In this document: positions 1-4,938 of the stretch, one piece after another | How positions within the stretch are numbered: position 1 is the first letter of the stretch | How the letters are laid out: each line of letters starts with the position of its first letter | Assembly (NCBI GenBank): GCA_009843725.1 | Contig: VYCX01000272.1 | Coordinates: 1 to 6,090 of the forward strand | Direction of reading: 5' to 3' | Origin: Boseongicola sp. SB0675_bin_26 | Lineage (GTDB): Bacteria > Pseudomonadota > Alphaproteobacteria > Rhodobacterales > Rhodobacteraceae | Length of the DNA: 6,090 bases | The notes under the pieces: generated by a model | Told to the model about the DNA's origin: nothing | Database searches by the model: none | Seen by the model: only the letters and a program-made list of their open reading frames with translations | Position numbers and translations under genes: made by a program

Positions 1-780
1 CACCAGTTCAACAGTCTTGTACGTCAGTTCCTGGACCGAGATGAGCGATATGATCGAGCTGTCCTTGATGAGCGATATGAACTGATTGGCGAGCGGCGGG
101 ACGACCCTCTTCATCGCTTGCGGCAGCACGATGTACCGCATCTCCTGAAGTCGGCTCATGCCGATCGACCTGGCCGCCTCCCGCTGTCCCTTGGGTATCG
201 ACTGAATTCCCGCGCGAACGATCTCCCCGACAAAGGCGCTCTCAAAGAGCGCAAGAACGATCACGCCGGAGATGATCGAGGGAAAGCGGCGCATGTCGCC
301 GAAGAACAGCTCCCAGAGCCAGATGTCATCTTGCCGCGCGATGTTGCGCGACCAACGCGCGAGGTCGAGCGCATCGATCAGCTGCTGCGACAGGAAAAAG
401 AAGAAGATGAAGACGACGACGACCGGGGGGATGTTCCGCAGAAGTTCCAGATACGTGCGCGCCAGCATCCGTATCGTCAGGTTCTGCGAGCACCGTGCGA
501 TGCCGAGGATCGTGCCGAGAATCAGCGCCAGGATGCTTGCGTAAATGCTGATCCGAATCGTGGCGGCAAGACCCTGAAGCAGGATGTTGGCGAAATACGC
601 CTCTCGACCCGTGTGATAGCCGATGATGTATCCCGGTATGAGCTCCCAGCGCCACTTGTAGTTGAGCGTGCCTTCGATGGTGAACCAGACATACCCGAAG
701 AAAGCGATGAGCATCGCGACAATCAGGTAGTCAGGCCACCGCATCCTGTTGATGAAAGAGCGCAATCCCTGGCGCCTCAC
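1..780 (-). CDS. Amino-acid-type ABC transporter permease 2 (HisM/GlnP family), partial at C-terminus
   Basis: Inner-membrane subunit of a polar amino acid ABC importer; it would pair with permease 1 to form the translocation pore. The frame is open from 780 to the window edge (260 codons from GTG 780, 248 from ATG 744). Counting from ATG 744, it shows an early membrane segment (about 7-22), a second near 62-83, the family stretch YLELLRNIPPV (98-108), and the cytoplasmic EAA loop that contacts the ATPase (EAARSIGMS, 189-197, then YIVLPQA). Compared with permease 1 it carries about 20 extra polar residues after the FFFFF segment (about 125-153). Roughly 45 C-terminal residues, including the last membrane segment, lie outside the window. 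The start is uncertain: neither GTG 780 nor ATG 744 has a good Shine-Dalgarno sequence, and GTG 780 lies 8 nt past a stem-loop that follows the binding-protein gene. Family is certain; substrate is not. Confidence 0.93.
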   Translation of the reverse strand, partial: MRRQGLRSFINRMRWPDYLIVAMLIAFFGYVWFTIEGTLNYKWRWELIPGYIIGYHTGREAYFANILLQGLAATIRISIYASILALILGTILGIARCSQNLTIRMLARTYLELLRNIPPVVVVFIFFFFLSQQLIDALDLARWSRNIARQDDIWLWELFFGDMRRFPSIISGVIVLALFESAFVGEIVRAGIQSIPKGQREAARSIGMSRLQEMRYIVLPQAMKRVVPPLANQFISLIKDSSIISLISVQELTYKTVELV

Positions 781-787
781 GGATCAA

Positions 788-813
788 GGCCCGGGAGCCG
801 TGCTTCCCGGACC
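788..813 (-). other. Intercistronic stem-loop between binding-protein and permease 2 genes
   Basis: On the leftward transcript the arms GGTCCGGGA (813-805) and TCCCGGGCC (796-788) form a 9-bp stem with one G-U pair and an 8-nt loop. It starts 11 nt after the binding-protein stop codon. Only two T residues follow, so it does not look like a strong intrinsic terminator. Stable stem-loops after periplasmic binding-protein genes are known to protect the upstream mRNA from 3' exonucleases or to cause partial termination, giving excess binding protein over membrane subunits. That role is inferred here. It also sits where the ribosome-binding site for a GTG 780 start would be. Confidence 0.6.
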
Positions 814-824
814 TCGGTCTTGGT

Positions 825-1658
825 CTACTGGGCGACCTGGTCGGCCCATTCCTCGGTCGCGAACCAGTAGTTGTGGCGCGCTTCAAGCCAGCCGCTGCGC
901 CATTGCTGGGCGATCCAGTTGTTGAAGTAGTTGAGGGCGTCCGGATCTCCCTTGCGCAATGCGAAGCCTTCGCCGCGCGGGTCGTACAGTTCGCCTTCCA
1001 CGACGACAAGCGTCTCCGGATGCCGGCCCGCTTCGCGGTTCGGCGTCGGCTGGGAGGCCATGGTCGCGTGGGCATTGCCGTTCAGCACTTCCTGTGCGGA
1101 CGCGCCGTCCTCGTCGAAGAGGAGAAGCTGCGCCTCGGGAAAGTTGTCGGCGATCACGACGGCCGGGGTTGCGCCCCGGCGGGCCGTGAAGATCACGTCG
1201 GGCGAATTCAGGTCCTCCAGTGACATGCCGGCAGTCAATTCCTTGTTTGCCATGATTGCGAGGCCGGAATACGCGTACGGATCGGTGAAGTTGATCGTCA
1301 GGTTCCTCTGCGCCGTAACCGACATGCCCGAGATGATGACGTCGAAGTTGCCGGCAACGAGGGCCGGGATGATCGCGTCCCAGGACGTCGGATCGAACTC
1401 TACTTCAACGCCAATGTCCTCGGCAAGCTTGCGGCCGACTTCTAGCTCGTTGCCGATCAGGTCGCCGTTCTTGTCGCGCATGGACCAGGGCACGAACAGG
1501 GACAGGCCGATCCGGATCACGCCATCCTGCTTGATCTGTTCTATCACGCTCTCCGAAGTCAGCGCCTGCGTGGCCTGCTGCGCCGCTGCGGGCAACGCAA
1601 GGCCCACTGTTGCGGTCGCCGCCAAGGCGCATCCTAGCATTCTGCGAGTGAGTTTCAT
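825..1658 (-). CDS. Periplasmic amino-acid-type ABC substrate-binding protein (SBP_bac_3 family)
   Basis: Captures the substrate in the periplasm and delivers it to the two permeases. The 277-residue product begins at ATG 1658; the frame extends 17 codons further upstream, but AAGGAGG lies 7 nt before this ATG and a signal peptide follows directly. Residues 1-26 are a Sec signal (Lys/Arg-rich start, hydrophobic core, LPAAA|Q cleavage site); there is no usable lipobox, so it should be soluble. The body matches family 3 binding proteins: VIRIGLSLFVPWSMRDKNG (47-65), WDAIIPALVAGNFDVIISGMS (93-113), then the TAQRNLTINFTDPY block (115-128), where R118 matches the arginine that grips the ligand carboxylate. 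The aspartate that normally binds the ligand amino group (D161 of HisJ, in a DAxxxD context) is replaced: residues 197-202 read HATMAS. The ligand may therefore not be a normal alpha-amino acid. The gene lies between the two permease genes with a long leader of its own. Confidence 0.95.
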   Translation of the reverse strand: MKLTRRMLGCALAATATVGLALPAAAQQATQALTSESVIEQIKQDGVIRIGLSLFVPWSMRDKNGDLIGNELEVGRKLAEDIGVEVEFDPTSWDAIIPALVAGNFDVIISGMSVTAQRNLTINFTDPYAYSGLAIMANKELTAGMSLEDLNSPDVIFTARRGATPAVVIADNFPEAQLLLFDEDGASAQEVLNGNAHATMASQPTPNREAGRHPETLVVVEGELYDPRGEGFALRKGDPDALNYFNNWIAQQWRSGWLEARHNYWFATEEWADQVAQ

Positions 1659-1665
1659 TTGATAT

Positions 1666-1672
1666 CCTCCTT
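1666..1672 (-). promoter_or_regulatory. Strong Shine-Dalgarno site for the binding-protein gene
   Basis: AAGGAGG on the minus strand, 7 nt before ATG 1658. It is the best ribosome-binding site of the leftward operon. It fixes the binding-protein start against the in-frame upstream ATG at 1709, and it fits the high synthesis rate expected of a periplasmic binding protein. Confidence 0.8.
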
Positions 1673-1680
1673 GGTTGATG

Positions 1681-1709
1681 GTCTTCTCACTTGTTCGTTT
1701 GCCGGTCAA
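1681..1709 (-). promoter_or_regulatory. Possible internal promoter for the binding-protein gene
   Basis: On the minus strand CTTGACC (1710-1704) contains TTGACC, a five-of-six match to the -35 consensus TTGACA, in the CTTGAC form common in alphaproteobacterial promoters. At 17 nt spacing the -10 position reads GAAGAC, a poor match. Transcription would begin near 1674, leaving a very short leader just covering the Shine-Dalgarno site. The 207-nt non-coding gap before this gene makes a separate promoter reasonable, but the weak -10 keeps confidence low. Confidence 0.25.
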
Positions 1710-1865
1710 GTCCGGGACGCTCCGGACGGTGACGACGTTCTGTCATGGCCGGCCCCGACTCCATGGGAGCTGCCCGGCACCGATCCGCCGTCCGGCTCAT
1801 GGCGCCGGAAATCCGCCGGGACGCGGCTTGCCTGCCGGACGCGGTCGGGATGGTCTTCAGCCGCA

Positions 1866-2708
1866 TCATTGGTCAACCGTGTACTTGCGTTCGAGAAACG
1901 ACACGCCCACGGACAGGATCAGCGTCACGATCATGTAGACGGCCGCGACCGTGAACCAGATCTCGAAGCTCATGTACGTGTCAGAGATGATGTTGCGCCC
2001 GATCGTCGTCAGTTCCGCTACGGCAATGACGCTGACGATCGCCGACGACTTGATGAGATGCACCATTTCTCCCGTCATCGGCGGGAGCATGAAGCGAACG
2101 GACTGCGGCAGAATGATGTATCGGTACGCCTGCCCCGTGGACATCCCGATCGATTTCGCGGCCTCCCACTGCCCGACGGCAACGGCGTTGATCCCGGCCC
2201 GGAAGATCTCGGATATCAATGCGGAATGGAAGACTGCAAGCGTCAGGATGCTGGCAACGTAGCGGTCGAGCCCAAAGATCGGTCCCAGCACGTAGTAGAA
2301 GAGATAGAGCAGCACCAGGAGCGGGATGTTGCGGATCAATTCGAGATACGCGACGGCAACGGCGGGGCCCACGACGAGACCTGACAGCCGCAGGAGAGCC
2401 ACCACGAGGCCAAGAGCCGTGGCGAGCGCGAACGACAGGATGGAGAGCCTGATGGTCGCCACAAGCCCGACCGAGATTTCGCCCCACTGGAATCCGTCGT
2501 CGGTGAAGCTGTACAGGTACTGCGGCACGCGGTACCACTGCCAGTTGTACCCCATGTTCCGGGCTCCGACGAACGATCCGTAGACGATCAGGCCGATGAC
2601 GACGGCGTAGATCGCGACGGCAACCGGAACCGAGTTCAGCACCTGCTGATGCACCGGCGGCTTCGGGATCGGCGGGCCGCGCAGGCCGGCTGTCTCGCTC
2701 GCCGCCAT
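1866..2708 (-). CDS. Amino-acid-type ABC transporter permease 1 (HisQ/GlnP family)
   Basis: Inner-membrane pore subunit of the same importer, 280 residues. ATG 2708 begins one nucleotide after the ATPase stop codon (TGA-G-ATG), with TGGAG (2720-2716) 7 nt upstream, so the two genes are very probably translationally coupled. In-frame codons further upstream, to 2858, lie inside the ATPase gene and are unlikely to be used. A proline-rich cytoplasmic N-terminus (10-20) precedes a membrane segment at about 28-48. A periplasmic stretch rich in Trp/Tyr follows (about 52-76), then membrane segments near 80-105, 112-142 and 150-168, the EAA loop WEAAKSIGMS (181-190) with YIILPQS (197-203), and a last segment near 250-270. 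The length is slightly above the usual 215-250 because of the N-terminal extension and the periplasmic loop. The C-terminal ERKY motif is typical of the family. The substrate is not readable. Confidence 0.95.
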   Translation of the reverse strand: MAASETAGLRGPPIPKPPVHQQVLNSVPVAVAIYAVVIGLIVYGSFVGARNMGYNWQWYRVPQYLYSFTDDGFQWGEISVGLVATIRLSILSFALATALGLVVALLRLSGLVVGPAVAVAYLELIRNIPLLVLLYLFYYVLGPIFGLDRYVASILTLAVFHSALISEIFRAGINAVAVGQWEAAKSIGMSTGQAYRYIILPQSVRFMLPPMTGEMVHLIKSSAIVSVIAVAELTTIGRNIISDTYMSFEIWFTVAAVYMIVTLILSVGVSFLERKYTVDQ

Positions 2709-2709
2709 C

Positions 2710-3453
2710 TCAGTGCTCCAGGATCTGCGCCAGGAACATCCGGCAACGATCGCTTGAAGGCGCGGTGAAGAACTGCTCGGGTGGCGCAACCTCGACGATC
2801 CGCCCCTCCTCCATGAAGACCATGGTGTCGGCCACCTTGCGCGCGAAACCCATCTCATGCGTGACCACGACCATGGTCATGCCGGTTTCGGCAAGTTCGA
2901 CCATGACATCGAGCACTTCGTTGATCATCTCGGGATCCAGCGCCGACGTCGGCTCGTCGAACAGCATGATCCGGGTCTCCATGCAAAGCGACCGGGCGAT
3001 TGCGACACGCTGCTGCTGGCCGCCGGAAAGCTGGGCCGGAAATTTTTCCGCCTGCTCTGGAATGTGCACCCGATCCAGGTACTTGCGCGCGGTCTCCTCT
3101 GCCTGGTCCCGCGAGACCTTCCGGACCTTCATGGGCCCGATCATGAGGTTCTCCAGCACCGTGAGATGTGGAAAGAGGTTGAACTGCTGGAAGACCATGC
3201 CGACTTCCTGCCGCAGCCTCCGGACGTCCTTCGATCCCTCGAAAACTTCGATGCCATCGACCACAAGAGTGCCTGAACTATGGCTTTCCAGCGCGTTGAA
3301 ACAGCGGATCAACGTCGACTTGCCGGAACCTGACGGGCCGCACACCACCACGCGCTCACCTTGGCGAACGGAAATGCTGACATCCTTCAGGGCGTGGAAC
3401 TTCCCGAAGAACTTGTCCAGGTTGCGAGCTTCGATGATCGGCCGGCTACTCAT
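2710..3453 (-). CDS. Amino-acid-type ABC transporter ATP-binding protein (GlnQ/HisP family)
   Basis: Cytoplasmic ATPase that powers the importer. The 247-residue product is a normal length for GlnQ/HisP. All nucleotide-binding motifs are intact: Walker A GPSGSGKST (39-47), Q-loop VFQQFNLFPHLT (88-99), ABC signature LSGGQQQ (142-148), Walker B RIMLFDEP (161-168) with the D-loop SALD (170-173), and switch histidine H199 in VVVTHEMGFA. The FNLFPHLTVLEN stretch after the Q-loop is typical of polar amino acid transporters. ATG 3453 was chosen because AAGGTGG lies about 6 nt before it and the conserved core (IIEARNLDKFFG) begins at once; the in-frame extension to 3561 looks non-coding. It is the first gene of the leftward operon, preceded by a leader that may exceed 200 nt, and it is followed by permease 1 with a 1-nt gap. 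Confidence 0.97.
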   Translation of the reverse strand: MSSRPIIEARNLDKFFGKFHALKDVSISVRQGERVVVCGPSGSGKSTLIRCFNALESHSSGTLVVDGIEVFEGSKDVRRLRQEVGMVFQQFNLFPHLTVLENLMIGPMKVRKVSRDQAEETARKYLDRVHIPEQAEKFPAQLSGGQQQRVAIARSLCMETRIMLFDEPTSALDPEMINEVLDVMVELAETGMTMVVVTHEMGFARKVADTMVFMEEGRIVEVAPPEQFFTAPSSDRCRMFLAQILEH

Positions 3454-3483
3454 GCGTTCCACCTTCCGCGACGACTGGCGCAC

Positions 3484-3495
3484 GTTCCATGGAAC
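3484..3495. repeat. Perfect 12-bp palindrome in the ABC operon leader
   Basis: GTTCCATGGAAC reads the same on both strands and ends about 30 nt upstream of the ATPase start codon. It is followed at once by a second CCATGG (3495-3500). Its GTTC/GAAC ends recur in the dyad at 3711-3729. A regulator-binding role is only a possibility, since about one or two 12-bp palindromes are expected by chance in this length. Confidence 0.35.
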
Positions 3496-3675
3496 CATGG
3501 CAGCAAGCGAGGAAGCCTGGCAACGATTTTCCTCCGTTGCCGGTTCCGGCGGCGGTGCCATTGCAGTCGTGCGTCGGGGATCGCGTGGATCCGGGGCGCA
3601 TCGCGCGCGGCGTTCTGTCCGGCCACTGACTGCGACAACGCAAAATCAGGCACCCCTCCCATTCTTGCGTTTCAC

Positions 3676-3704
3676 TCAATAACGTTGCATGACGGTTTAT
3701 GCAA
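3676..3704 (-). promoter_or_regulatory. Candidate promoter for the leftward ABC operon
   Basis: On the minus strand TTGCAT (3704-3699) and TATTGA (3681-3676) are separated by exactly 17 nt. Each matches three of six positions of the sigma-70 consensus, including the TTG and TAT cores. Transcription would start near 3669 and give a leader of about 215 nt before ATG 3453. The AT-rich setting and the overlapping dyads support a control function, but the match is modest. Confidence 0.35.
3685..3704. promoter_or_regulatory. TTGCAT-N8-ATGCAA dyad, candidate operator
   Basis: TTGCAT (3685-3690) and ATGCAA (3699-3704) are a perfect 6-bp inverted repeat with an 8-bp spacer, a geometry that suits a dimeric HTH regulator. 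It covers the -35 element and much of the spacer of the candidate leftward promoter, so a bound protein would block that promoter. It lies 55 bp before the AhpD-like start codon. The HTH-cupin protein encoded at 4348-4935 is the natural candidate ligand, by context only. Confidence 0.45.
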
Positions 3705-3710
3705 GAATTG

Positions 3711-3729
3711 GTTCGAATTAATTTTGAAC
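3711..3729. promoter_or_regulatory. AT-rich imperfect palindrome before the AhpD-like gene
   Basis: GTTCGAATTAATTTTGAAC has GTTC and GAAC ends and a largely self-complementary AATTAATT centre; about 14 of 18 non-central positions pair. GAATT occurs at 3705-3709 and 3715-3719, exactly 10 bp apart. The site lies about 30 nt before the rightward start codon, where an operator or -10 region would be expected. Confidence 0.35.
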
Positions 3730-3749
3730 GTCGCCTGCCAGCCACTCCG

Positions 3750-3755
3750 AGGAGG
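3750..3755 (+). promoter_or_regulatory. Shine-Dalgarno site fixing the AhpD-like start
   Basis: AGGAGG lies 4 nt before ATG 3760 (a perfect core with short spacing). It decides the start: the frame is open much further upstream, to 3361, but that stretch is antisense to the ATPase gene and its leader. Confidence 0.8.
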
Positions 3756-3759
3756 TACA

Positions 3760-4338
3760 ATGTCGGCATGGATCAAGATGATTTCCGATGAGGACGCCGA
3801 CGAGGCGCTCTCGGAAGCCTTGAAGCGGGCGCGAACTCCACATGGAACCGTGGACAACGTCATGCGCGTCCATTCGCTCAGGCCAAGCACCATGCATGGT
3901 CACGTCACGCTCTATCGCGCCTGCCTTCATGACGACGGCAACAGCATTCCGCAGTGGTTCCAGGAAGTGATTGGCTCGTACGTGTCCGCGCTGAACGACT
4001 GCGCGTACTCCTATGCAAATCACTGGGCAAACGCGAGGCATCTCATCGGGGACGACGAGCGCGCTGGCCGGATCGAAACGGCGCTCAAGCGCCGGCAGCC
4101 CGAGTTCCAGTTCAGGGGCCGCGAACTCGCGGCTCTCCGGTATGCCGAAGTCCTGACCCTTCAACCTGGGGAAGTCTCTGAAGATCGCGTTCGCGCGCTT
4201 CGCGAAACGGGCTGGGATGACGGCGAGATCCTGGAGATGAACCAGATCATCTGCTACTTCAACTACGCCAACAGGCTGCTCAACGGACTTGGCGTGACAA
4301 CGGCCGGCGACGTGGTCGGCTATTACGCAGAAACGTGA
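3760..4338 (+). CDS. AhpD-like / carboxymuconolactone decarboxylase family protein with CxxS active-site motif
   Basis: A 192-residue, mostly helical cytoplasmic protein resembling the peroxidase-related branch of the AhpD/CMD fold. In AhpD, E118, C130, C133 and H137 (Mycobacterium tuberculosis numbering) form the thiol redox centre and proton relay. Here the same spacing is seen as E69, C81, S84 and H88 within LNDCAYSYANHWANAR (79-94), so the second cysteine is serine (codon TCC, one base from TGC). Disulfide chemistry by this motif is therefore unlikely, and a peroxidase name should not be applied. The C-terminal half (about 119-192) has RELAALRYAEVLTLQPGEV and a NQIICYFNYANRLLNGLGV segment, also typical of the family; C165 there is the only other cysteine after the motif. 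The start is set by AGGAGG 4 nt upstream. It is the first gene of the rightward operon, 9 nt before the regulator. True function unknown; an isomerase, decarboxylase or detoxifying role on the imported compound is speculation. Confidence 0.88.
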   Translation: MSAWIKMISDEDADEALSEALKRARTPHGTVDNVMRVHSLRPSTMHGHVTLYRACLHDDGNSIPQWFQEVIGSYVSALNDCAYSYANHWANARHLIGDDERAGRIETALKRRQPEFQFRGRELAALRYAEVLTLQPGEVSEDRVRALRETGWDDGEILEMNQIICYFNYANRLLNGLGVTTAGDVVGYYAET

Positions 4339-4347
4339 CGGCACGAA

Positions 4348-4935
4348 ATGGCGTCCGAGAAGGCCGGCAAGCACATCGATGAAGCCATCGGGCAGTCGTT
4401 GAAGGAGCTCCGGCGCGAACGCGGCCATTCCGCCAGGGCGCTGGCGGAACTTTCCGGCGTATCCGCCGCCATGGTGAGCCGCATCGAGAACGGACTCGTG
4501 AGCCCGAGCATCTCCACGCTTGCGGCGCTCGCCGAGGCGCTGAGCGTCCCAATCGTGTCACTGTTTCGGGAGGCGCGCACCGACCACACGGACTTCACCC
4601 TGGTGCACGCCGGCGAGGGCTTGAAGTCCACCCGCCTTACCGAGGGGCATCGGCACGACTACGTGAATCTTGCACTTCACGCACGCAGGGATCTTCGCTT
4701 CCAGGCCCGCAGGGTGACTCTGACCCGGGACGGCGGCAAGCCACCGACCTATGTCGGCCACGGCGTCGTTTTCGTTCAGGTGCTCTCTGGCCAGGCAGTC
4801 TATCGTTACGGTCAGCAGCACTTGACCCTGTCCGAAGGCGACAGCCTGAGCGTGGACGCCGAACTGAACCACGGGTTCGTGGACGTCCTGACGCCGGAGT
4901 TCGTGTTTCTGACCGTCCAGGCAGAGCGCCCCTGA
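4348..4935 (+). CDS. XRE-family HTH transcriptional regulator with C-terminal cupin domain
   Basis: A 195-residue regulator of the well-known HTH_3 plus cupin_2 architecture. Residues 13-73 form the five-helix XRE DNA-binding domain (IGQSLKELRRERGHSARALAELSGVSAAMVSRIENGLVSPSISTL begins at 14), with the recognition helix near SAAMVSRIENG (39-49). A linker (about 75-110) leads to a cupin barrel of about 115-190, with the turn VLSGQAVYRYGQ (145-156), the LSEGDSLSVDA segment (161-171) and H175. The first cupin metal motif is degraded: after H138 the usual Glu-Glu is Val-Val, so metal binding is doubtful and a small-molecule sensor role is more likely. Proteins of this type often control adjacent transporter or amine/amino-acid metabolism genes. 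It lies 9 nt after the AhpD-like stop and 10 nt before the MATE start, so all three are probably co-transcribed. Control of the divergent ABC operon and autoregulation are inferred. The ribosome-binding site is weak, suggesting coupled translation. Confidence 0.94.
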   Translation: MASEKAGKHIDEAIGQSLKELRRERGHSARALAELSGVSAAMVSRIENGLVSPSISTLAALAEALSVPIVSLFREARTDHTDFTLVHAGEGLKSTRLTEGHRHDYVNLALHARRDLRFQARRVTLTRDGGKPPTYVGHGVVFVQVLSGQAVYRYGQQHLTLSEGDSLSVDAELNHGFVDVLTPEFVFLTVQAERP

Positions 4936-4938
4936 GCG

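Larger units (their letters stand above)
1659..1865 (-). other. 207-nt gap between permease 1 and binding-protein genes
   Basis: This gap is unusually long inside an otherwise tight operon. It contains a possible small hairpin (GTCCGG at 1710-1715, six-base loop, CCGGAC at 1722-1727), the 8-base direct repeat GGACGCGG at 1819-1826 and 1837-1844 (18 bp apart), the candidate promoter near 1681-1709, and the binding-protein Shine-Dalgarno site. A minus-strand open frame of 60 codons (1869-1687) spans most of it and overlaps the permease stop as ATGA, but it has no ribosome-binding site and no recognisable protein features. I see no tRNA or known riboswitch. Confidence 0.5.
3661..3708. repeat. 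8-bp inverted repeat enclosing the promoter-like core
   Basis: ATTCTTGC (3661-3668) and GCAAGAAT (3701-3708) are perfect inverted copies with a 32-bp spacer. Their centres are 40 bp apart, close to four helical turns, which would suit two bound dimers or a loop. The arms flank the candidate minus-strand promoter. Confidence 0.45.
3454..3759. promoter_or_regulatory. Divergent intergenic control region
   Basis: This 306-bp region separates the leftward ABC operon from the rightward AhpD-like/XRE/MATE operon and should hold promoters for both. The part next to the ATPase (3454-3660) is GC-rich and contains a perfect palindrome at 3484-3495. The part from about 3661 to 3730 is clearly more AT-rich than anything else in the window and contains at least three overlapping or adjacent inverted repeats, listed separately. 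A minus-strand promoter candidate is visible; no convincing -35/-10 pair was found for the plus strand. I see no confident gene in it. Confidence 0.8.

Noticed and set aside
394..427. Purine-rich tract with AAG/GAC repeats and a G run
   Set aside because: It is explained by the minus-strand codons for a run of Phe and Val in a membrane segment of permease 2; not a regulatory repeat.
118..870. Long plus-strand open frame (250 codons) opposite permease 2
   Set aside because: It is antisense to a clear ABC permease, is rich in charged residues with no domain pattern, and has no ribosome-binding site. It is a by-product of high-GC coding on the other strand.
2709..2858. Upstream in-frame extension of permease 1
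   Set aside because: It lies wholly inside the ATPase gene and its translation is low-complexity and unlike permeases. ATG 2708 directly after the ATPase stop is the natural coupled start.
3454..3669. Riboswitch in the long ABC operon leader
   Set aside because: No conserved core of a known class (glycine, lysine, SAM or others) could be recognised by eye, and the leader length depends on an uncertain promoter.
3685..3713. Plus-strand promoter using TTGCAT as -35
   Set aside because: No acceptable -10 hexamer is found at 16-18 nt spacing (the positions read ATTGGT, TTGGTT or TGGTTC).
3361..3759. Upstream in-frame extension of the AhpD-like gene
   Set aside because: The frame is open, but it runs antisense through the ATPase start and the divergent control region. 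AGGAGG just before ATG 3760 gives the proper start.
3718..4428. 236-codon minus-strand open frame opposite the AhpD-like gene
   Set aside because: The sense strand encodes a recognisable AhpD-like protein with a good ribosome-binding site; the antisense product has no family features.
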